A stretch of 64,000 nucleotides of DNA. It comes from Enterococcus lacertideformus. GTDB taxonomy: Bacteria > Bacillota > Bacilli > Lactobacillales > Enterococcaceae. Both the position numbers and the translations under genes were made by a program. The stretch spans positions 1 through 64,000 of the forward strand of contig JADAKE010000014.1 in assembly GCA_015680865.1 (NCBI GenBank), given 5' to 3'. Shown here piece after piece: positions 1 to 8,167 of the stretch (positions within the stretch are counted from its first letter, which is position 1; each line of letters opens with the position of its first letter). The notes under the pieces are model-generated. The model was not told where the DNA came from. It did not search any database and was given only the letters and a program-made list of their open reading frames with translations.

Positions 1-84
1 AGAAAAAAACTCGGTAGAGTTTACGAAATACTTCAAATCCAGTTTTGAGTGAACAAAATTTACTCAATAATGATAACACCACAG

Positions 85-180
85 TGTGGTGGCGATAGCG
101 AGAAGGATACACCTGTAACCATGCCGAACACAGAATTTAAGCTTCTTAGCGCCGATTGTAGTGAGGGGTTTCCCCTTGTG
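85..180 (+). pseudogene. rrf: Degenerate 5S rRNA gene, 3' end missing
   Basis: The 5' four-fifths match the enterococcal 5S rRNA as I remember it, including the GAACACAG and CTTCTTAGCGCCGAT blocks. Two bases in the loop after CACCTGT and one base in the conserved ACAGAAGTTAAGC block differ. After the GGGG/CCCC hairpin, from about 180, the sequence no longer matches, so the 3' strand that should pair with the 5' TGTGGTGGCG (helix I) is absent. A functional 5S cannot form helix I without it. It lies where 5S is expected, between a 23S-5S-like spacer (1-80) and a tRNA cluster. It may be a damaged copy among several rrn operons, or an assembly fault. Confidence 0.7.
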
Positions 181-218
181 TGGATGGATGTTCATTTTTT
201 ACAAAGATGAACAAATAT

Positions 219-292
219 TCCGGCATAGCTCAGTTGGTAGTAGCGCATGACTGTTAATCATGATGTCGTAGGTTCGAGTCCTACTGCCGGAG
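219..292 (+). tRNA. tRNA-Asn(GTT)
   Basis: Full cloverleaf: the acceptor stem begins TCCGGCA and closes with TGCCGGA plus discriminator G. Anticodon GTT is at 253-255, and the T-loop motif GGTTCGAGTCC is present. CCA is not encoded. First tRNA after the 5S remnant. Confidence 0.97.
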
Positions 293-332
293 TTCTCGTT
301 TATGAGAAAGAGTAATGAGCTTCTTTCACTCT

Positions 333-421
333 GGAGAGTTGTCCGAGAGGCCGAAGGAGCATGATTGGAAATCATGTAGATGGTTAATACTGTCTCAAGG
401 GTTCGAATCCCTTACTCTCCG
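333..421 (+). tRNA. tRNA-Ser(GGA)
   Basis: Class II tRNA with a long variable arm. The acceptor stem is GGAGAGT/ACTCTCC with discriminator G, and anticodon GGA is at 367-369. CCA is not encoded. Confidence 0.96.
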
Positions 422-433
422 TAATTTTTTCCT

Positions 434-505
434 GGCCCGTTGGTCAAGCGGTTAAGACACCGCCCTTTCACGGCGGTAACACGGGTTCGAGTCCCGTACG
501 GGTCA
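434..505 (+). tRNA. tRNA-Glu(TTC)
   Basis: The acceptor stem is GGCCCGT/ACGGGTC, the anticodon stem CCGCC/GGCGG, and the anticodon TTC is at 467-469. The discriminator is A; CCA is not encoded. Confidence 0.96.
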
Positions 506-518
506 TTAATTGAAAAAT

Positions 519-591
519 GGAGGTTTAGCTCAGCTGGGAGAGCATCTGCCTTACAAGCAGAGGGTCAGCGGTTCGATCCCGTTAACCTCCA
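519..591 (+). tRNA. tRNA-Val(TAC)
   Basis: The acceptor stem is GGAGGTT/AACCTCC with discriminator A. Anticodon TAC is at 552-554 within the stem CTGCC/GGCAG-type arm. Canonical D and T loops. Confidence 0.96.
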
Positions 592-599
592 TATGAACT

Positions 600-672
600 G
601 GTTCCGTGGTGTAGGGGTTAACATGCCTGCCTGTCACGCAGGAGATCGCGGGTTCGATTCCCGTCGGAACCG
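600..672 (+). tRNA. tRNA-Asp(GTC)
   Basis: The acceptor stem is GGTTCCG/CGGAACC with discriminator G, and anticodon GTC is at 633-635. It lies 8 bases after tRNA-Val in the same array. Confidence 0.97.
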
Positions 673-708
673 TCAGTCTTTTTCAATTAATTATTATATT
701 TTTATATT

Positions 709-784
709 GGCGCGGTAGCTCAGTTGGTAGAGCAACGGATTGAAGCTCCGTGTGTCGGCAGTTCGATTCTGTCCCGCGCCACCA
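709..784 (+). tRNA. tRNA-Phe(GAA)
   Basis: The acceptor stem is GGCGCGG/CCGCGCC with discriminator A, and the 3' CCA is encoded (782-784). Anticodon GAA lies in the loop TTGAAGC. The 36-base AT-rich gap before it is the longest so far in the array. Confidence 0.95.
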
Positions 785-785
785 T

Positions 786-866
786 GGAGGAGTAGCGAAG
801 TGGCTAAACGCGACGGACTGTAAATCCGTTCCTTAAGGTTCAGTGGTTCGAATCCACTCTCCTCCA
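786..866 (+). tRNA. tRNA-Tyr(GTA)
   Basis: Class II tRNA with a long variable arm. The acceptor stem is GGAGGAG/CTCCTCC with discriminator A, and anticodon GTA is at 820-822. It starts one base after the encoded CCA of tRNA-Phe. Confidence 0.96.
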
Positions 867-872
867 TTTCAT

Positions 873-946
873 AGGGGCATAGTTTAAAGGTAGAACAGCG
901 GTCTCCAAAACCGTTAGTGTGGGTTCAATTCCTGCTGCCCCTGCCA
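873..946 (+). tRNA. tRNA-Trp(CCA)
   Basis: The acceptor stem is AGGGGCA/TGCCCCT with discriminator G and an encoded CCA tail (944-946). Anticodon CCA is at 905-907. Confidence 0.96.
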
Positions 947-947
947 T

Positions 948-1021
948 GGCGAATGTGGCGAAGTGGTTAACGCACCGGATTGTGGCTCCGGCATTCGTGG
1001 GTTCGATTCCCATCATTCGCC
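948..1021 (+). tRNA. tRNA-His(GTG)
   Basis: It carries the extra 5' G of tRNA-His, opposite discriminator C. The acceptor stem is GCGAATG/CATTCGC, and anticodon GTG is at 982-984. Confidence 0.96.
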
Positions 1022-1029
1022 CTTTTTAT

Positions 1030-1101
1030 TGGGGTATAGCCAAGCGGTAAGGCAAGGGACTTTGACTCCCTCATGCGTTGGTTCGAATCCAGCTACCCCA
1101 G
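1030..1101 (+). tRNA. tRNA-Gln(TTG)
   Basis: The acceptor stem is TGGGGTA/TACCCCA with discriminator G, and the normal anticodon TTG is at 1062-1064. The anticodon is not altered to read UAA or UAG, which bears on the nonsense codons seen elsewhere. Confidence 0.96.
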
Positions 1102-1138
1102 TTCTATAATTTATTTTATAGATTTAAAATAATATAAT

Positions 1139-1209
<71 letters not shown>

Positions 1210-1230
1210 TAGTACTAATAAAATCAACTT

Positions 1231-1315
1231 GCCGGCGTGGCGGAATTGGCAGACGCGCTGGACTCAAAATCCAGTGCCCGTTGAGGGCGTGCCGGTTCGA
1301 CCCCGGCCGCCGGTA
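1231..1315 (+). tRNA. tRNA-Leu(CAA)
   Basis: Class II tRNA with a long variable arm (TGCCCGTTGAGGGCGT). The anticodon loop CTCAAAA gives CAA. The acceptor stem is GCCGGCG/CGCCGGT, ending in a G-U pair, with discriminator A. Last tRNA of the cluster. Confidence 0.94.
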
Positions 1316-1324
1316 TTATTAAAA

Positions 1325-1445
1325 AGGTTATGATAGAAGTGTATAGCTTCAAGAAATAAGCTGTAGAATCCGAAAATAGTTTTCTTATTTTCTGGATTCT
1401 ACGGCTTATTTTTAGTTCTTGTCTGGAGAGGATACTGACAGTCAT
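1325..1445 (+). repeat. Family A palindromic repeat, acting as tRNA-operon terminator
   Basis: A long hairpin pairs 1355-1379 with 1384-1410 (core GTAGAATCC / GGATTCTAC, ends AATAAGC / GCTTATT) and is followed by TTTTT. It sits right after the last tRNA, so it probably terminates the operon. The flanks (AGGTTATGATAGAAG on the left, GGAGAGGATACTGAC on the right) and the AAGAAATAAGC start are shared with the element at 19645-19740. It is therefore a member of a dispersed family, not just a local terminator. Confidence 0.7.
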
Positions 1446-1678
1446 TGTTATATTTTCTTGTTTATATAAGTCTACAGGTGTTAGTAAATAACATAGAAAA
1501 AATAATGAGTAAGTGAATGGATTGATAAACAGTGAAGGGATATAAGAATATAAAAAAATAAATGGCAGATAAAATTGTTCATTAAATGATTATGCCAGCA
1601 CAATTTATGAAAAATATTTTTTATAAAATCGTGATATACTTGACTTTGGAAAATAGTTTATTTAGAAAGGAGAGCTCT

Positions 1679-2122
1679 ATGATGAGATGTAGAAGTAAAT
1701 TGAGGTTCATAATAATTATTTTATGTTTCATAATCCCATTTTTTGGTGCATGTCATTCTAAACCTTATGCATACAAAAATGTAGATAAGATACATATAGA
1801 AGTACGTAATTGTAGTATTTTAAATTTTAAAGGTAATGATCATACAATAACTGATCAAACCGAGATCTTAAAAATAATAAAATTAGTGGGGGAACTTAGA
1901 AAAGATATTCATAGGGAAAAGGAAAACTATTATTCTACAGTTGTAGGAGCTTCAACCTACTATATAACGCTATATTCTAAAGAAAAGATCCTTCAAGAAT
2001 ATAAGTTTTTTTTGAGTAAATATTTAACTATCAAAGATAGCACTGGTGAAACAGTTGATTATTATTTACATAATAGTGAAGAATTAGAATCATACTTGAT
2101 AAATTTAACAAAGAGTTATTAA
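1679..2122 (+). CDS. Small putative lipoprotein, function unknown
   Basis: A protein of 147 residues. I place the start at the ATG at 1679 because AAAGGAGAG lies 5-13 bases upstream; longer in-frame versions lack a ribosome site. The N-terminus has arginines and lysines followed by a hydrophobic stretch and then FFGAC, a lipobox-like site. The product should therefore be exported and lipid-anchored, with a mature domain of about 120 residues. The mature part is rich in Lys, Tyr and Ile (KNVDKIHIEVRN, ILKIIKLVGELRK, TYYITLYSKEK) and resembles small predicted lipoproteins of Firmicutes that I cannot name. It stands alone, between the tRNA operon terminator and its own terminator at 2243. The homology is unrecognised. 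Confidence 0.7.
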   Translation: MMRCRSKLRFIIIILCFIIPFFGACHSKPYAYKNVDKIHIEVRNCSILNFKGNDHTITDQTEILKIIKLVGELRKDIHREKENYYSTVVGASTYYITLYSKEKILQEYKFFLSKYLTIKDSTGETVDYYLHNSEELESYLINLTKSY

Positions 2123-2242
2123 GTAAAATTATATACTAAATAGCAAGTTAGAATATTTTTATTCTAAAAATACATAAATTTGTAAACCTTATTTTTAATC
2201 AACACAAAAAAAGTATTTGTTTTTTACACCTTTTATAGAATA

Positions 2243-2292
2243 GAACCTCAAAGTTAGTGAGATTTTCTAACTTTGAGGTTCTTATGTTTTTT
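2243..2292 (+). terminator. Rho-independent terminator after the lipoprotein gene
   Basis: Perfect 15-bp stem: 2243-2257 (GAACCTCAAAGTTAG) pairs with 2267-2281, with a 9-base loop and then TTATGTTTTTT. The opposite strand has few T residues after the stem. Confidence 0.8.
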
Positions 2293-2354
2293 CATTTTAA
2301 ATATCTCAAAAATGAAAGGATAATGATTTGAACGGCAGAGTCTATCTATTACTT

Positions 2355-2537
2355 TTATAAGGATTTATCCGCAACGATTTCGTCTTTAGAAGCTCCATTC
2401 CATTGTTCAGTGGCAGTATCCGCAACCATTTCCTCTTTAAGATCGTCATTATCAGCGAGTACTTTAGAGGTTCCTATATTACACACAACTAATATTCCTG
2501 CACATACTACTCCTAAAATTCCCATTTTTTTAATCAT
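2355..2537 (-). CDS. Tiny secreted peptide precursor, possible signal peptide pheromone
   Basis: A 60-residue product starting MIKKMGILG, with GAAAGG 12-17 bases upstream of the ATG. Residues 1-28 form a clear signal sequence: a lysine pair, a long hydrophobic run, and a cleavage site near SKVLA-DND. The short mature part contains two near copies of one motif, EEMVAD and DEIVAD, and ends ADKSL. Secreted precursors of this size with repeated tails are typical of Phr/RNPP-type signalling peptides or small bacteriocins, but I recognise no family member. No intact receptor or transporter gene is next to it; the nearest regulator-like sequences are decayed. Any function is inferred from architecture only. 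Confidence 0.55.
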   Translation of the reverse strand: MIKKMGILGVVCAGILVVCNIGTSKVLADNDDLKEEMVADTATEQWNGASKDEIVADKSL

Positions 2538-2722
2538 TCAACATCACTTACCTTTCTAATAAACTTTATTTATTGTTACAAATTCATCATACAATCAACC
2601 TTTGATTAATATTAGAAAGGCAATAAAAGAATATATGAATAAATTTGAAAAAAATAAGAATATAATCATTCAATAGATAATAACTATTTCCCAGCATTTT
2701 TAATTTTGCTTTTTTTGGCTAT

Positions 2723-2940
2723 CTAACTTTTTAAAATAACCCAAAATATATTAGCTACAACATCTTTTGAAGATAAATCTACTTCTTTGTCCATATTTAT
2801 AGTCAGTTTGATAAAGGATTGAAAGAGTAGAAAGAGTTCAAATTTAACGTTTCCTACTTCTTGTATTTTTAATAGTTATTGCTGATGATTATTAGAAAGA
2901 AAGGGATGAACATATCGTATAAAACCTTTGATTTTAAATA
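2723..2940 (-). pseudogene. Degenerate coding remnant, possibly the C-terminus of a TetR-type regulator
   Basis: Read on the minus strand, this stretch gives a continuous protein-like sequence (KGFIRYVHPFLSNNHQQ, stop, LLKIQEVGNVKFELF, then SFIKLTINMDKEVDLSSK and VVANIFWVILKS) with one in-frame TAA, ending in TAG at 2723. The helical, hydrophobic pattern is reminiscent of the ligand-binding half of TetR/AcrR repressors, but no DNA-binding part is visible. The family assignment is weak; the main point is that this is decayed coding DNA rather than ordinary intergenic sequence. Confidence 0.3.
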
Positions 2941-3033
2941 AAATTATATTACAATATTCGAAAAAAGAGTGGATGAATCATAATTTTTGGTAAAGTTATG
3001 ATTTTTAATATTTTTTAAAATCTTTGTGGAGTA

Positions 3034-3114
3034 GAGTATGGGACAAAAGTAAAGATCCCTTTTGTTTCATACTCTCGGATAAACGGCGGGAGCAGAAGGA
3101 GTTGCTTCTGTCCC
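3034..3114. repeat. Family B palindromic repeat, copy B1
   Basis: There are two adjacent hairpins: 3034-3049 pairs with 3059-3074 (GAGTATG / CATACTC ends), and 3088-3098 pairs with 3105-3114 (GGGAGCAGAAG / CTTCTGTCCC). The first 23 bases (3034-3056) recur exactly, inverted, at 32941-32963. No ORF is carried. Confidence 0.75.
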
Positions 3115-3411
3115 AGTCGCATTTTATAGAACGTTAAAGTTTTTTTAACTAGAATAAATTTATATAAAAAGGTAATTGCTAATAGTAATAAATTCCTATA
3201 AAACTTTTATGTAAAATAGCGTTTAACATATAAAAAAATCGAATATTCTTTAGGCACATTTGTTTTTTTTGTATATTTTTAGATAGTAAACTGGCTGAAT
3301 AAGAATAAATACATATTATTCTTACTCCATTTATTGGTTTTGTAAAAGACTAATTTTGAATTTTTTTTTATTCTAGTATGAGTTACTCTTAATATCGTAG
3401 GAGGGAAGAAT
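3115..3411. other. Non-coding leader region before the pyruvyl transferase gene
   Basis: About 300 bases of very AT-rich DNA without a coding pattern. GGAGGG at 3401-3406 is the ribosome site of the gene at 3412. I see no convincing riboswitch or operator. Confidence 0.5.
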
Positions 3412-4602
3412 ATGAATAAAAAAGTAGTAACGGTAAGTTTTATAGATAGTTCGAACATAGGGGATCAGCTGATTTCTAAAACTATAGAACAAGAATTAAT
3501 TATAGATTACAAAGTGAAAAACTTTAGTTATAAGTATGTAGAAAATGATTTCTATTGTAAAAGGATAAATAAGAAAAGACGTAGCTGGCTAAATAATGTG
3601 TATAACAAGTATATAAAAAACATTAAGGTAATCCATACTTTTATAGCTAAAGCTAAATGGTTTCTATATTATAACTATAAGTTGAAAAGACAGGATAGTG
3701 AGGCACTACGAAAAGCACTACGAGAAACAGGAACTTTAATTATTGGTGGTGGGAATGTAATTTTTGATTCTAGTAAACATACTTTTTCAGCTTTAAAATT
3801 TGCTCATTTATTGGACATTGCAGAAGAAGAGGGTGCTGAAGTTTTTGTATGTTCAATTGGTATAGGTCCATTTCAAAATGAAAAGCAAGAAAAAGAAGCT
3901 GTAAGACAGCTTAATCGTTGTAAAGCTGTTGTTTTGAGAGATTCACTCTCACAGCATTATTGTATAGTAAATGGTTTTGAAACGGCTATTAAGAGCGTAG
4001 ACCCTGTTTTTTTATTAAAAGCAGAAAACAAAATGTCAGATAAAGAATTGCCAATTATTGGTATTTGTGTTATTGATTATAGGATTTCCGGTGCTTCCTA
4101 TGAAGAGTATATTAGTTATCTTAATAATTTGATAAGATTAATAACTATGTTGGACAATTGTTCAAATGTAAAAATAGTATTATTTTCTACTGAAAAAGAA
4201 GATTACAAGACTGTCAATGAGTTAGGAAAAGAGCTACGTGATATGACTTCAGTCTCTTGTTACACTTTAGAAAGCGATAAAGAACTTCTTACGATGTACT
4301 CAAATTTTGATTTGATAATTGGCACAAGAATGCATTCTATGATTGTAGCTATTTCTCAAACTATTCCTATTATTGGGTTATCTTGGCAGCAAAAAGTAGA
4401 TGAAATGTTTAAAAATATAAATTTAACTGATAATTGTTATGATATAGCAAACTTAGAAGATTACCTGGATGAAATAGTAGACAAATCAAAAAAAATTATT
4501 AAAAACAATCAAAGGTGTGTGGAAGAAATGGATGTTATAAAAAAGAAATTAGTTGACGAATTTTTAATTGTGAGAAAAGAGTTTGAACACTTTATGAGTT
4601 AG
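3412..4602 (+). CDS. Polysaccharide pyruvyl transferase family protein
   Basis: A protein of 396 residues with a strong GGAGGG ribosome site. Family signs are SFIDSSNIGDQLISK near the start (glycine-rich N-terminal loop), TLIIGGGNVIFDSS around residue 108, FVCSIGIGPFQ around 147, SVDPVFLL around 195, and the C-terminal IIGTRMHSMIVAIS with IIGLSWQQK around 306-330. These match the CsaB/WcaK-type family that adds pyruvate ketals to cell-wall or extracellular polysaccharides, acting in the cytoplasm on a lipid-linked or nucleotide-linked sugar. The length is normal. Unusually, it stands alone: no glycosyltransferase, flippase or polymerase gene is nearby, so its acceptor polymer must be encoded elsewhere. 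Low GC content and rare-codon use (many ATA, AGA) suggest transfer. Confidence 0.8.
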   Translation: MNKKVVTVSFIDSSNIGDQLISKTIEQELIIDYKVKNFSYKYVENDFYCKRINKKRRSWLNNVYNKYIKNIKVIHTFIAKAKWFLYYNYKLKRQDSEALRKALRETGTLIIGGGNVIFDSSKHTFSALKFAHLLDIAEEEGAEVFVCSIGIGPFQNEKQEKEAVRQLNRCKAVVLRDSLSQHYCIVNGFETAIKSVDPVFLLKAENKMSDKELPIIGICVIDYRISGASYEEYISYLNNLIRLITMLDNCSNVKIVLFSTEKEDYKTVNELGKELRDMTSVSCYTLESDKELLTMYSNFDLIIGTRMHSMIVAISQTIPIIGLSWQQKVDEMFKNINLTDNCYDIANLEDYLDEIVDKSKKIIKNNQRCVEEMDVIKKKLVDEFLIVRKEFEHFMS

Positions 4603-4811
4603 CGAAGAAAAATTTTAAATTAAGTAATTAGTGAATAAATACTAGAAGTACTTTTTGGAGAAAAAATTGGTAGTCGCATTGTTCAACATATGTATAGATA
4701 GTTATCTGTAATAACTTATGTTTTTTTACTCTAGTATTTATAAAAATAAGAATTTAATTGATCTGGAAAAGCAAGACAAAACGCATAAATGATTTAATGG
4801 ATTTAACGTAT

Positions 4812-5030
4812 CTACGAATAATTAGGAATTTGATCACTCAAACAATTGATAAGCAAAAATTTCACCCATAGATGAATACTTTTTTCAATTGAAGTAAGTA
4901 CAGCAAAATAGCGGTTTCGATTGCGATAATAGGTAATTATTGAGATATCAAATAATTCAGTCAAGCGTTCAATCGACAGTTCATTGGTATTCTGGTTAAT
5001 AAAATGAACGATATTTTCTAATGCCCCCAC
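4812..5030 (-). pseudogene. Helix-turn-helix regulator fragment
   Basis: A 72-residue reading frame with a GTG first codon and no ribosome site. It contains a recognisable winged-helix-like segment (LSIERLTELFDISIITYYRN) and ends with a short unrelated tail. It resembles the HTH of Mga-like or RpiR-like regulators but is much shorter than any, so I read it as a fragment. The surrounding 4.6-6.4 kb is largely decayed sequence. Confidence 0.35.
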
Positions 5031-5224
5031 TTTTTCTGGGATGAGAGAAAAAATTTTTTTAAAGAGCCGAATCCTTATTATTCTTTTCTAGTTCTTGTTT
5101 GGCTGTTTATCTTGATTTTCTGAGGCGACGAGAAGAAGAATAAAGTCTTTTTTTATTATTAGTAAGGTACTATTTTTTTAAGTAAAAATCATTCTAGTAC
5201 TAGGGTTGCAAAATGCCTTTTGAT

Positions 5225-5316
5225 GTTTAGTAGTTGTTTCTCCTGCCGTTTACATGTATTTTGAGTATGAAACAAAAGTGTTCTTTACTTTTGTCTCACA
5301 CCCACTCTTTTTTAAT
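5225..5316. repeat. Family B palindromic repeat, copy B2 (diverged)
   Basis: The hairpin arm GAGTATGAAACAAAAG at 5263-5278 faces CTTTTGTCTCACACC at 5288-5302, followed by a T run. To its left are CTCCTGCCGTTTACATG remnants of the second hairpin seen in other copies. The right arm has drifted from the consensus. Confidence 0.65.
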
Positions 5317-5714
5317 TGTATCTTACTTATAGTGTTATTTCGTATGCCTTAGTTTTTTCATTAAAGATAATAGCATACAGGAAGTAGCTTAGATATATAC
5401 TAGTAATTATATTGAATTTCCAAAGAACTACTAGTTTAATTATTCATAATCTGCAGATGAGCTAAGTGGTGAGTAGTTCACAAAAGGAATAACAGTTGCA
5501 AAGCATTAATCTTCAAAAGGATAATAAGTTACAGATATTTATTATTTCTAGATGACACAATTGAGATTCAAGTAAAGAGGAAATACGCCAATTTAAGATT
5601 ATAAGAAGATCAGTCAAGAGGATTTTGGAAGATATCGAGTTATTTAATGTATTTCAAACTTAGCTAAAAGTGAACGAATATATGTAGATGAAAAAATTAA
5701 TAATTTTCTATTGA

Positions 5715-6254
5715 ATTGTTCAATTAATAGTAGGTAGATCGAAAGAAAAAGTCACTGAATTCTTAAAGAACTCCCTCTATTTTTATGAGGATAATCATCA
5801 AAGAACTCATCATTTAATTTTATACCAAAATATTAGTACTTTGATTATTGAAAGTATAAAGAAAATCGCAGAAAGCTTAGAGTTTGATCAAAATAACCTC
5901 AGATTATTACATTATAGAATAAACCTTTTTAATAAGTCGATAATTACAGTGAATGAAGCTAAAGAAGTTATAATAAAAGAAGATGTTAAAAACATGCTAG
6001 TTTGTATAGAAAAAATTATGGAATCCTAATTTGTACAAATAATTCATATTGAAGCTCATTGGGAAATAAAAAATAGTAGTATATATTTTAAAAAGAGTCT
6101 TTTGCTCATTGAAGATAGCGATGTAAGAGTCAGAGCAACCGTAGCTGAAATTTTAGTTTACAATGAAGACTATAACCTGAAGTTTGATGACATTATTGGT
6201 TCTCTTTCTCCAGATAATTCTTATTATATAAGAAAATTAATGATTGATTCCTAA
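5715..6254 (+). pseudogene. Decayed unknown gene with HEAT-like end
   Basis: One frame is open from 5715 to a TAA at 6252-6254, apart from a single in-frame TAA at 6027-6029. The sequence before that stop is helical (LIVGRSKEKVTEFLKNSL, IIESIKKIAESLEF, NEAKEVIIKEDVKNML). After it comes FKKSLLLIEDSDVRVRATVA, which has the look of a HEAT-type helical repeat. No start codon with a ribosome site is evident, and sequence further upstream (5440-5714) is also decayed, so the 5' end is lost. I do not recognise the family. It may have been a helical-repeat regulator or immunity protein. Confidence 0.35.
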
Positions 6255-6396
6255 AAAATGAAGTTGTTCAATAACTACAGTGATTTCCAATATCCTCCTT
6301 TAGATGATCAGCTTGATTATTTCTACAGTATAGTACTTTTCAAAATGTTATTCCCAGTATTATTTAACCCTTGATGAAATACATGATACATCTGGT

Positions 6397-7290
6397 ATGT
6401 TTATTAATATAATTGAAACAAAAAATTTAACTAAAAAATATGGGCAACAGGTTGCAGTTGATCAATTAAACATTAAAATTCCTGCTGGGAAGTTAACTGG
6501 TTATTTAGGTACAAATGGCGCTGGAAAGTCAACAACGATTCAAATGCTTACAAAAACATTAACTCCTAGTTCTGGTGAGATCTACTACTCAAATAATAAG
6601 GGGCGAAAAAACATAGGAGTTGTCTTTCAGAATAGTATTTTAGACAATGAATTAACAGTCTTTGAAAATTTATTTTTAAGAGGAAAAATGTATCAGACAG
6701 TTGAAAAAGATGAAATTATTTCGTTGATGGAAAAAACGGGTGTGAGTTCATTTTCGAAAAGAAAATATGGAAATCTTTCAGATGGAATGCGTAGAAAAGT
6801 TGACATTACGAGAGCCTTAATCAATCAACCAGTTCTCTTATTTTTGGATGAGCCTACAACCGGTTTAGATCCACAATCTAGAAAAGAAATATGGGAATTG
6901 CTAAATGAACTTAAGCAAAATGGATTGGGTATTTTTCTAACGACCCACTATTTAGAGGAAGCCGAATTTGCGGATTATATCTATATTTTGGAAAAAGGAA
7001 AAATTTTAGAAGAAGGTTCGGCCTATGAATTAAAGAAGAAGTATGGCCAGACCATCGTAAATTTATTTAGTAACCAAATGATAGCGCTAGAAAAAAAATT
7101 GAAGAATTATCATATGAGCAAAAAATCAGAACATAACATTGAAGTTTGTATAGAAAATAAAGAGGAAGTCATATCGTTGTTACGACAAGTCGAAGAGCTA
7201 ATCTTTGACTTCTCCTATCATCCTATCGGCATGAATGATGTATTTTTAAAAATAACTGGAAAGGAGTTTAAACATGATAGCGTTGTGTAA
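6397..7290 (+). CDS. ABC transporter ATP-binding protein
   Basis: A 297-residue ATPase of the drug/bacteriocin exporter type (DrrA/CcmA-like). Visible motifs are the Walker A GTNGAGKSTT (residues about 40-49), Q-loop VVFQNS, signature LSDGMRRK (about 128-135, with D in place of the usual G), Walker B LLFLDEPT and the H-loop TTHYLEEAE. A C-terminal regulatory extension of about 80 residues follows. It overlaps the permease gene by 17 bases, so the two are translationally coupled. Together with the permease it should form an export pump or a sensor-type transporter. The start codon lacks a good ribosome site; a slightly different start is possible. Confidence 0.9.
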   Translation: MFINIIETKNLTKKYGQQVAVDQLNIKIPAGKLTGYLGTNGAGKSTTIQMLTKTLTPSSGEIYYSNNKGRKNIGVVFQNSILDNELTVFENLFLRGKMYQTVEKDEIISLMEKTGVSSFSKRKYGNLSDGMRRKVDITRALINQPVLLFLDEPTTGLDPQSRKEIWELLNELKQNGLGIFLTTHYLEEAEFADYIYILEKGKILEEGSAYELKKKYGQTIVNLFSNQMIALEKKLKNYHMSKKSEHNIEVCIENKEEVISLLRQVEELIFDFSYHPIGMNDVFLKITGKEFKHDSVV

Positions 7291-8129
7291 GAGAAATTTA
7301 AAAATCTACTTTTCGAATAGTATGACAGTATTTTTTTCTTTATTAGGAGCTTTAATAGCATTTGGATTGTATTTATTATTTTTACGGAAAAACATGCTCA
7401 CGCAATTTGATAGTCTTTTAGATGGACCTGTTATTGCTGATTTTTGGGTTTTGGGAGGGATCTTAGCAACAACCAGTTTAACTACTTCATTTACTGTTTT
7501 AGGCCAATTTATTAAAGATAAAGCTGAAAATAAATTTATGGATTTTATTATTACGGATAAAAAAGCTTCTCACTTACTGATTGGCTACTTTTTAAGTGGG
7601 TTTATCATCTCATTTCTTATGCAAATAGCAGTTCTAATTCTTTGTCTAAGCTATTTTTATTTTCATGAAAATAGCCAATTTACTTTTATGATGGGACTGA
7701 AGACTTTAAAAATTATTGTATTAAGTTCTTTAAATGCGACAGCTGTTAATTTAATCCTTTGTACATTTATCAAAACTGAAAATACCTTACGTACAATTAG
7801 TAGTATCTTAGGTGCTGTCTCTGGGTTTATGTGTACTGCGTATTTGCCTATAGGATCATTTAGCGGGTTTACAGAAACCATTATTAAAATTTTACCAATA
7901 TCTTATGCTTCATCCAGTTTTCGTAGAATCTTCCTTTCTCCATTGTTCACTAGCATACCTAGTGATCAGGTGACATCGTTAAAAGAACATCTAGGAGTGG
8001 GGTATATTTGGGATGGCTATCTTACTTCTGCTGCTATAGTATAGTAGTATTTTACTTGTCACCACTATTTTTTGTTTAGTATTATTATTTGTATGTAGTA
8101 AAAAAATCACACAGGCAAGTATTTCTTAG
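7274..8129 (+). pseudogene. ABC-2 type permease, frameshifted in its last helix
   Basis: The open part (to the TAG at 8042-8044) encodes 256 residues with five predicted membrane segments, typical of ABC-2 permeases (TSFTVLGQFIKDKAENKFMD, YLPIGSFSGFTETIIKILPI). Reading resumes in the next frame: from 8046 to 8129 it gives SILLVTTIFCLVLLFVCSKK, the expected sixth membrane helix with a short basic tail. So a one- or two-base change around 8040-8046 cuts off the final helix. The truncated pump may be inactive or may retain partial function. The partner ATPase is intact. The original substrate is unknown. Confidence 0.8.
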
Positions 8130-8167
8130 TTCATATACATGCTATGGCATACATTGGAGGTGACTGT

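Noticed and set aside
440..718. 92-codon reading frame across the tRNA array
   Set aside because: It runs through four tRNA genes and has no ribosome site; it is chance openness of structured RNA genes.
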